NCBI GenBank assembly: GCA_943908365.1
Contig: CALTTH010000129.1
Location: 1-10,198 of the forward strand
Reading direction: 5' to 3'
Source: an uncultured Hyphomicrobiales bacterium
Lineage (GTDB): Bacteria > Pseudomonadota > Alphaproteobacteria > Rhizobiales > Rhizobiaceae
Length of the DNA stretch: 10,198 nucleotides
Both the position numbers and the translations under genes were made by a program. Below the pieces are notes generated by a model that made no database searches, was not told the origin of the DNA, and saw nothing but the letters and a program-made list of their open reading frames with translations. Of this stretch, positions 5,937 to 10,198 are shown one piece after another. The stretch's first letter is position 1; every line of letters begins with the position of its first letter.

Positions 5937-6740
5937 ATGCGCCTCTTCATTGTCACCAATCTCAGACCCACCCTGATGCTGTTCACAGCGCTGCTGTTCG
6001 GTTCTGCACCACAGATCGCCGCAGCCGAGGATGTCCCGCAGCCCCAAGAGTATCCCCGGATCCTGAAGGCGATCGAGCAGCAGGGACTGACAATCCTTGG
6101 AGAGATGAAGGTGCCAGGCGGTCTGAGAGCATTCGCCGCAAAAGCTGGCGCTCAACCTCTGGCACTTTACCTCACCCCGGATGGCGAACATGTGGTCGTT
6201 GGCACACTTGTCGACGCAGCAGGACAGGACATGGCGGAGACCCAACTCAAGGAGATGGTAGAAGCGCCGATCTCGGAAGAGGGCTGGCAAAAGCTTGAGC
6301 GATCCACATGGGTGAAGGACGGAAGCCCAAACGCGCCAAGGATCGTCTACGTGTTTACCGATCCAAACTGTCCCTACTGCCACCAATTCTGGAAGTCTGC
6401 CAGACCATGGGTCGAAGCGGGCAAGGTGCAGTTGCGGCATGTCATGGTCGGCGTGATCAGACAGGATTCGCCTGCCAAGGCGGCTGCCATTCTTGAGGCT
6501 AAGTCTCCTGAGGAGGCATTGGCCGAAAACGAACACAAGTACGAGGACGGCGGCATCGCCCCTTTGGAAACGGTCAGCCCCGCAATGGCGGAAAAGCTTG
6601 AGCACAATGCCACCCTGATGACCGAGCTTGGCTTTTCCGGCACCCCTGCGATTGTCTTCAGGAAGGCAGATGGCAGCATCGGACAGATGGCTGGTCTGCC
6701 TCAGGATGCCGCGCTCGAGATGATCTTGGGTTCGAGATAG
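5937..6740 (+). CDS. dsbG: DsbG: periplasmic thiol:disulfide interchange protein
   Basis: Exported protein of 267 residues. A signal peptide is visible: basic start, hydrophobic core at about 12-24, and likely cleavage after AAA near residue 30. The N-terminal part (about 31-110) fits the DsbC/DsbG dimerisation domain. The thioredoxin-fold domain holds VYVFTDPNCPYCHQFW, with active-site Cys145-Pro-Tyr-Cys148, and the loop SGTPAIV with cis-Pro237 after Thr236. The CPYC motif and ARPWVEAGKVQLRHVMVGVI are distinctive of DsbG rather than DsbC. In the family it reduces sulfenylated single cysteines and isomerises disulfides in the periplasm, and is kept reduced by DsbD, which is not encoded here. 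AAGGA six bases before the ATG supports the start. It is separated from the sulfide operon by 200 bases and has its own regulator box, so it is probably transcribed alone. Confidence 0.93.
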   Translation: MRLFIVTNLRPTLMLFTALLFGSAPQIAAAEDVPQPQEYPRILKAIEQQGLTILGEMKVPGGLRAFAAKAGAQPLALYLTPDGEHVVVGTLVDAAGQDMAETQLKEMVEAPISEEGWQKLERSTWVKDGSPNAPRIVYVFTDPNCPYCHQFWKSARPWVEAGKVQLRHVMVGVIRQDSPAKAAAILEAKSPEEALAENEHKYEDGGIAPLETVSPAMAEKLEHNATLMTELGFSGTPAIVFRKADGSIGQMAGLPQDAALEMILGSR

Positions 6741-6785
6741 CTTAACCCGCTCCGCTCTTCTATGTCTGCAATGGGCCGATGGCAG

Positions 6786-7886
6786 TCATTGATGCTGCCA
6801 AAGCGCCGTCAAGGTTGCCTCTGAAAAGCCGGGCACGGCTAGAACGAAATTGCTGGATAGGTACTGATCCACCCCGCCGAACTCAGGCAACTGACGTAGC
6901 TCCTGGTCATTGATCGCGGCACGAAGTCCTTCGAAGATCTTCAGGGAGTCCACAAACTGGAATGGCCGATTGTGCAGCGAGCCCTGCACAGGGGCTGTCG
7001 CCCCAGGCACCTCCTTCATCATCTGCAGTTCAGCGACGAATTCACACGCAAGCTTGATTGCGGCCTCTCTTTCACGCCAGTCTGGGGCTGTCATGATCTT
7101 CAGCAAAATCGGCCCCAGCTCCGGCGCGCATTCCAGCCTGGAGAAGGCAGTGCCAAACCATTTCGGGTAAGGCGCGTATCGGCGCTCGACCAGTAGAGCG
7201 AGCCTCATCAGGTTTCCGGCCATACGCGTGGCAATCACACGAGAGCCGAGCTCGTCACCAACGTCGCCCGTCCGACCGATATAGGCACGTTCCTCAGCAA
7301 TTCGGCCCCATTGAGCTGCCAGTTTGTAGAGCCAAACATCTCTTGGAAAGTACGAGAGCCTATTTCGAAGCGCAGTCACCTCTCCAAAATCGTCCTGAAA
7401 CACAGCACCTGCCGTTACCGTCAAGAAGTGCTGCTCCGAATAGGACAGCCAATCCCTCGCGGCCAGATCTTCGGCAAACTGACGGCCGAGATAGCGTTCG
7501 CACCAGGCGGGCACGGTATAGAGCTCGACGCCGTGGTCTGATCCTTGCATTCCAGAGGCGCGGCCATCGGCTGGCGCTCGTACGTAGCTTGGATAGCGAA
7601 CGGTCCTGTCCTCGAAGCTGGTTGGCAGGTGGCGGTCGAGGGTGGTCATGATATCGCCTGCGGAGGTTGCGAATTCAGCTTCGGGCACGAAAATTTGTAC
7701 AGACGGGCCGTAGTCATGGTCGGCCGACGTCTCAGTGTCGAAACCCAGCACTTCCGAACCAAGGCCGATCCTGCATGCCGCGTGCTGCATTGCAGGGTAA
7801 TGGTCTCGCAATATCGGAGCGACCACTGTCTGATAGTACCGTCGCGAAAGAGCTATTCCAATTCCTTCTGGCATCAAATTTCCCAT
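6786..7886 (-). CDS. DUF4037-family protein with nucleotidyltransferase-like N-terminus
   Basis: Protein of 366 residues, probably cytoplasmic, with no signal or membrane segment. Near the N-terminus, GLGSEVLGFDTETSADHDYG (41-60) has the Gly-Ser followed by spaced acidic residues seen in DNA polymerase beta-type nucleotidyltransferases. The GS, the Asp and the SxDHDxG segment are as I remember DUF4037. The rest is mostly helical, with many aromatic residues. Substrate and function are unknown. A second start, M5 at 7874, is possible and has GGGAAA upstream. It runs convergent with dsbG (45-base gap) and lies 69 bases downstream of the recombinase stop on the same strand, so it may be cargo carried with the recombinase. 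No metabolic partner is evident in the window. Confidence 0.75.
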   Translation of the reverse strand: MGNLMPEGIGIALSRRYYQTVVAPILRDHYPAMQHAACRIGLGSEVLGFDTETSADHDYGPSVQIFVPEAEFATSAGDIMTTLDRHLPTSFEDRTVRYPSYVRAPADGRASGMQGSDHGVELYTVPAWCERYLGRQFAEDLAARDWLSYSEQHFLTVTAGAVFQDDFGEVTALRNRLSYFPRDVWLYKLAAQWGRIAEERAYIGRTGDVGDELGSRVIATRMAGNLMRLALLVERRYAPYPKWFGTAFSRLECAPELGPILLKIMTAPDWREREAAIKLACEFVAELQMMKEVPGATAPVQGSLHNRPFQFVDSLKIFEGLRAAINDQELRQLPEFGGVDQYLSSNFVLAVPGFSEATLTALWQHQ

Positions 7887-7955
7887 CAGCGAGCTTCACC
7901 TCGCATGCCCAACGGAGATGTCCGGTGCGTGTCCCTTAGGGAGCTCATTACCGAC

Positions 7956-9116
7956 CTAGAGAAGCCTGGCTGCTCTGCCACTCCGTCTCGTTGCGCTGTT
8001 GTAGTATTCGGATGCCTGTTGGACGGATCGATGCCGGGATTGTTCCATAGCTTCGGGTAGGGGGATGCCGCGATTGGCCGCTTCGGTTAAGTAGCCGGAG
8101 CGCAGGCCATGCGCTGAATACTCCGCAGGATCGAGACCAGCCATATCTGCACGCTGCTTGACGATGTCGTTGATTGCCTTCGGATCCAGCGAACGCTTGG
8201 AAACATTGCCCCAGCGATCAATCGCCCGAAACACACTGCCGCTTTCGATCCTGGCAAGCGCGAGCCAGGCATTCAGTGCTTCGACAGGCCGGCCCGTGAG
8301 ATAGACGATTTCCTGATTGTCAGCGCCGCTGGTCTTGGTGCGACCGAGATGGATGGACAAGGAGGGCAGGGGAGGCGACCCTTCGACAGGGATGGGTGCT
8401 TCCATGACCAACTGCTCCTTGCGCAGTCCGGCAACTTCGCTGCGGCGCCGACCACCGGACGCGAAAGCAACCATCAGGATCGCCTTGTCTCGGATATCGC
8501 GCAGGCTGTTGGACCGGCATGTGCCAATCAACTTGGACAGGACATCGCCTGTCACCGCCTTGGCGCTCTTGCGCCGTTTAGGGCGCGGGGTTGCTCGTAC
8601 TGCCAGTCTTATCGCCGACTTGAGAGCAGGGGAGGCGAAGGCGCCAACCAGTCCGCGCCATTTGGTCAACGTCGACCAGGTGGCCAGGCGACGGCGAACC
8701 GTATCCGGGGCATGCGGCCCCGTCTTCCGCAGAAAACCCTGGAGCCGTAGCTTGTCTTCGATGTCGGTAGGCATACCGTGGCCCGGATCTGTCAGGCGTT
8801 TCTCAGGATCCCAAAGGTGATGGGCGACAAACTTCAGCAGGAGAGCCTCGGGCGCGGGCCAGGGGAGTGACCGGCCCGTGGCCGCCAGCGCCCATGCCTG
8901 CAGATATGCGAGATCAGAGGTCAGGGCACGCAAGGTGTTGGCGCCCATGCCCTCATTGACCAGATGCCGAAGTGTCTCGACATCCTGATCCGTAAGAAGT
9001 TCGGCCAGTTCGTCGCGGCGTTCCAATGGAAGAACGGCGGCGATAGTGTCCAGTTCTTCCAAACGCCGCGACACCAACTCGTTAGCCGACAGTGATATCG
9101 CCGGCTTTCGCATCAT
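7956..9116 (-). CDS. tyrosine recombinase/site-specific integrase
   Basis: Recombinase of 386 residues, a full-length size. The N-terminal part (about 35-165) fits the helical core-binding SAM-like domain. The catalytic domain (about 185-386) shows the full set: Arg224 in ASGGRRRSEVAGL, Lys261 in GRTKTSG, His336 and Arg339 in HGLRSG, His362 in SRHRS, and Tyr371 in ASEYYN, nine residues after the His as in XerC/XerD. It should therefore be competent for strand exchange. It starts with two ATGs. The first follows GGGGATC on its strand, inside a perfect 10-bp palindrome TCCCCGGGGA (9124-9133) that may hide or regulate the ribosome site. It is divergent from the antitoxin gene with only 77 bases between the starts. 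No att site or tRNA is visible, so whether it mobilises this island or resolves plasmid multimers is unknown. Confidence 0.92.
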   Translation of the reverse strand: MMRKPAISLSANELVSRRLEELDTIAAVLPLERRDELAELLTDQDVETLRHLVNEGMGANTLRALTSDLAYLQAWALAATGRSLPWPAPEALLLKFVAHHLWDPEKRLTDPGHGMPTDIEDKLRLQGFLRKTGPHAPDTVRRRLATWSTLTKWRGLVGAFASPALKSAIRLAVRATPRPKRRKSAKAVTGDVLSKLIGTCRSNSLRDIRDKAILMVAFASGGRRRSEVAGLRKEQLVMEAPIPVEGSPPLPSLSIHLGRTKTSGADNQEIVYLTGRPVEALNAWLALARIESGSVFRAIDRWGNVSKRSLDPKAINDIVKQRADMAGLDPAEYSAHGLRSGYLTEAANRGIPLPEAMEQSRHRSVQQASEYYNSATRRSGRAARLL

Positions 9117-9143
9117 GGTTTGATCCCCGGGGAATCAGCAGGT

Positions 9144-9179
9144 TTGCAAAAGTTCCGGAAAGCCCGTATATTCCGGAAC
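9144..9179 (+). promoter_or_regulatory. promoter and autoregulatory operator of the antitoxin-toxin operon
   Basis: TTGCAA (9144-9149), 17 bases, TATATT (9167-9172) is a good sigma-70-type promoter. A perfect 9-bp inverted repeat, GTTCCGGAA (9152-9160) and TTCCGGAAC (9171-9179), with a 10-base spacer, brackets the -10. Each arm is itself built on the palindrome TTCCGGAA, so it could be read as two operator sites centred 18 bp apart. This matches how Phd/YefM-type antitoxins bind paired palindromes over their own promoter. The AAGGAGAT ribosome site follows at 9181-9188. Confidence 0.72.
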
Positions 9180-9193
9180 AAAGGAGATCTACC

Positions 9194-9472
9194 ATGACGT
9201 CGATTGTGACGGCAGCTGCCGTTTCGAAGAATTTTGGGGCCTACCAGGATGCGGCCGTGCGAGAGCCGGTCATCATTACCAAGAACGGCCGGCCGCGCAC
9301 GGTGCTCATGGCCTATGAAGATTACGTCCGCCTGGCCAAGCGCGATCGGCGGGTCGATCTGACAGCTGCGATCAGTGACGACGAGCTCGACGCGATCGAG
9401 GCTTCGACGATGGAGCCTGGCTTGGATCATCTCAATACCGAACTGCTGATGGACAAGAATGCTGCCGATTGA
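9194..9472 (+). CDS. Phd/YefM-family antitoxin
   Basis: Antitoxin of 92 residues. The N-terminal part TAAAVSKNFGAYQDAAVREP, followed by VIITKNGRPRTVLMAYEDYVRL, is the characteristic Phd/YefM DNA-binding fold. The acidic tail (DLTAAISDDELDAIEAS onward) would wrap and neutralise the toxin. The ATG at 9194 is selected because AAGGAGAT lies five bases upstream and the operator ends just before it. The frame is open farther upstream, but that stretch covers the promoter. The gene overlaps the toxin gene by 14 bases, the usual coupling for addiction pairs. It likely represses its own promoter alone and more strongly in complex with the toxin. Its partner here resembles PemK/MazF rather than Doc or RelE, a mixed pairing also known in other genomes. 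Confidence 0.88.
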   Translation: MTSIVTAAAVSKNFGAYQDAAVREPVIITKNGRPRTVLMAYEDYVRLAKRDRRVDLTAAISDDELDAIEASTMEPGLDHLNTELLMDKNAAD

Positions 9473-9890
9473 ACCCAAGGTCGGCTGGGTCTTTCGCTAT
9501 TCCTATCTCTGGCACTGGCAGCATCTGGACGGACGGGAAGAGGGTGACAAGGACCGCCCCGCTGTCGTGCTGGCCATTGTTGCAATGCTTGAGGACGGGA
9601 CACCTGCAGTACGTGTCCTGCCGATAACGCATTCGCCGCCGTCTGATCCCCACGATGCAATCGAAATCCCGCCTGCCACCAAGCGCCGCCTGGGTCTCGA
9701 TGACGAGCGATCCTGGATCGTGTTGACCGAAAGCAACCGCTTTGTCTGGCCGGGGCCCGACGTTCGGCCTGTTGATAGCGAGAGCGGGTATCAAGGGTCG
9801 CTACCCCCGGCACTCTTTGAAGAGGTGAAGCGCCGGTTCGTTGAGCTCGCGAGAAGCCAGCGGCACAAGGCGACCATTCGCAGCGGCTGA
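9459..9890 (+). CDS. PemK/MazF-like toxin
   Basis: Basic protein of 143 residues, predicted as the toxin of a type II pair. The N-terminal segment KVGWVFRYSYLW is followed by KDRPAVVLAIV (31-41), which carries the conserved Arg-Pro of the PemK/MazF barrel (Arg33). The strand VRVLPITHSPP (51-61) supplies the conserved Thr57. In MazF-type RNases the corresponding Arg and Thr take part in RNA cleavage. A central insertion (DPHDAIEIPPATKRRLGLDD) and a helical tail (LFEEVKRRFVELARS) make it longer than the roughly 110 residues of classic MazF. Annotation by resemblance is reasonable but not certain, since this divergent subgroup is often left hypothetical. It starts within the antitoxin gene, with GATGGA shortly upstream. 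No gene follows for over 200 bases. Confidence 0.72.
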   Translation: MLPIEPKVGWVFRYSYLWHWQHLDGREEGDKDRPAVVLAIVAMLEDGTPAVRVLPITHSPPSDPHDAIEIPPATKRRLGLDDERSWIVLTESNRFVWPGPDVRPVDSESGYQGSLPPALFEEVKRRFVELARSQRHKATIRSG

Positions 9891-9963
9891 GCTGCTCTTC
9901 ATCCTATTGCTTGTCGTCAAAATCTACGCCTCCCGCTGTAATCTTCGCCGTGATTTGGCACGA

Positions 9964-10036
9964 CTCTAAGCCTTTAGAGCCGTCAGATCAATCACCTCCG
10001 ATAAGCATTACTTATCGGCGGCCAGGCATGGCCTGG
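9964..10036. repeat. cluster of three small inverted repeats after the toxin gene
   Basis: Three perfect hairpin-forming repeats lie close together: CTCTAA-gcct-TTAGAG (9964-9979), CCGATAAG-catta-CTTATCGG (9998-10018) and CCAGGC-atg-GCCTGG (10022-10036). The first could help end transcription of the toxin operon, but none has a T-tract. The group sits in a noncoding stretch (9891-10107) that is richer in A and T than the rest. It could be a terminator region, a recombination site or part of a replicon control region; the sequence does not decide. Confidence 0.6.
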
Positions 10037-10107
10037 AGCATTCTATCGGGTGGCGAATGCTAATGCAGAGATAGATTTCGCTTAACGAATCATTTACCAT
10101 AAATTCA

Positions 10108-10198
10108 ATGTCTTACGATTCCGCCAAATTACCCATCCAGAGGCTGCTGCGGCCGATCTCCGAGGCCGCCGTTGTGGCTTTTAGCTCCCGATTTCAAT
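10108..10198 (+). CDS. possible start of an unidentified gene, cut by window end
   Basis: An ATG at 10108 opens a frame that stays open for 30 codons to the window edge, reading MSYDSAKLPIQRLLRPISEA and onward. Composition and third-position use look coding-like. The upstream bases are AT-rich (CATTTACCATAAATTCA), which could be promoter or leader, but no convincing Shine-Dalgarno is seen. I do not recognise the protein, and 30 codons is too short to exclude chance. Confidence 0.3.
   Translation, partial: MSYDSAKLPIQRLLRPISEAAVVAFSSRFQ

Noticed and set aside
7545..8060. Plus-strand open frame across the DUF4037 gene start and recombinase end
   Set aside because: It is antisense to two better supported genes, with no family resemblance and no convincing ribosome site.
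9092..9193. Longer antitoxin starting at 9092
   Set aside because: The extra residues would be encoded by the promoter, operator and ribosome site. The 9194 start has AAGGAGAT at ideal spacing and fits normal Phd length.
1..10198. CRISPR arrays, tRNA or rRNA genes
   Set aside because: No regularly spaced direct repeats beyond two IS-end copies, and no cloverleaf or rRNA-like stretch, were seen on either strand.

Overview
The window looks like GC-rich alphaproteobacterial DNA, most like Rhizobiales or a relative, and probably from an accessory replicon or genomic island. The evidence is the style of the proteins (a fused Blh with BigR, a YgaP-like QGWCPP protein, a QseB/QseC-type pair) and the plasmid-like right end with a tyrosine recombinase and a Phd/PemK-type addiction pair. 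No taxon can be fixed from the sequence alone.

Left end (1-1886): the first 55 bases look like the terminal repeats of an IS21-type insertion sequence. They abut, in mid-receiver, the remains of an OmpR/QseB-type response regulator. Its intact QseC-like sensor kinase follows with a 4-base ATGA overlap.

Centre (1918-5736): this is a sulfide/persulfide detoxification locus. A divergent YgaP-like membrane gene, broken by an apparent one-base frameshift, shares an AT-rich control region with blh (DUF442-persulfide dioxygenase fusion). blh is followed by bigR (ArsR-family, two-cysteine persulfide sensor), two half-size YeeE/YedE membrane proteins and a TauE/SafE permease. All junctions overlap, so this is almost certainly one translationally coupled operon. 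Expected logic: sulfide or persulfide oxidises BigR, the operon is derepressed, Blh oxidises persulfide sulfur to sulfite, and the membrane proteins move sulfur species across the inner membrane.

5883-6740: dsbG, a periplasmic thiol:disulfide protein, is preceded by a perfect CTTAAG-N5-CTTAAG box. This is the site type read by PmrA/QseB regulators, so it may be a target of the now-disrupted regulator at the left end.

Right end (6786-10198): a minus-strand DUF4037 nucleotidyltransferase-like gene and a minus-strand tyrosine recombinase come first. The recombinase diverges from an antitoxin-toxin operon whose promoter carries a perfect 9-bp inverted repeat. A run of three small hairpins follows, and a possible gene start runs off the end. 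The known modules look familiar. The less ordinary points are the IS junction, the orphaned regulator box, the broken YgaP-like gene and the hairpin cluster.
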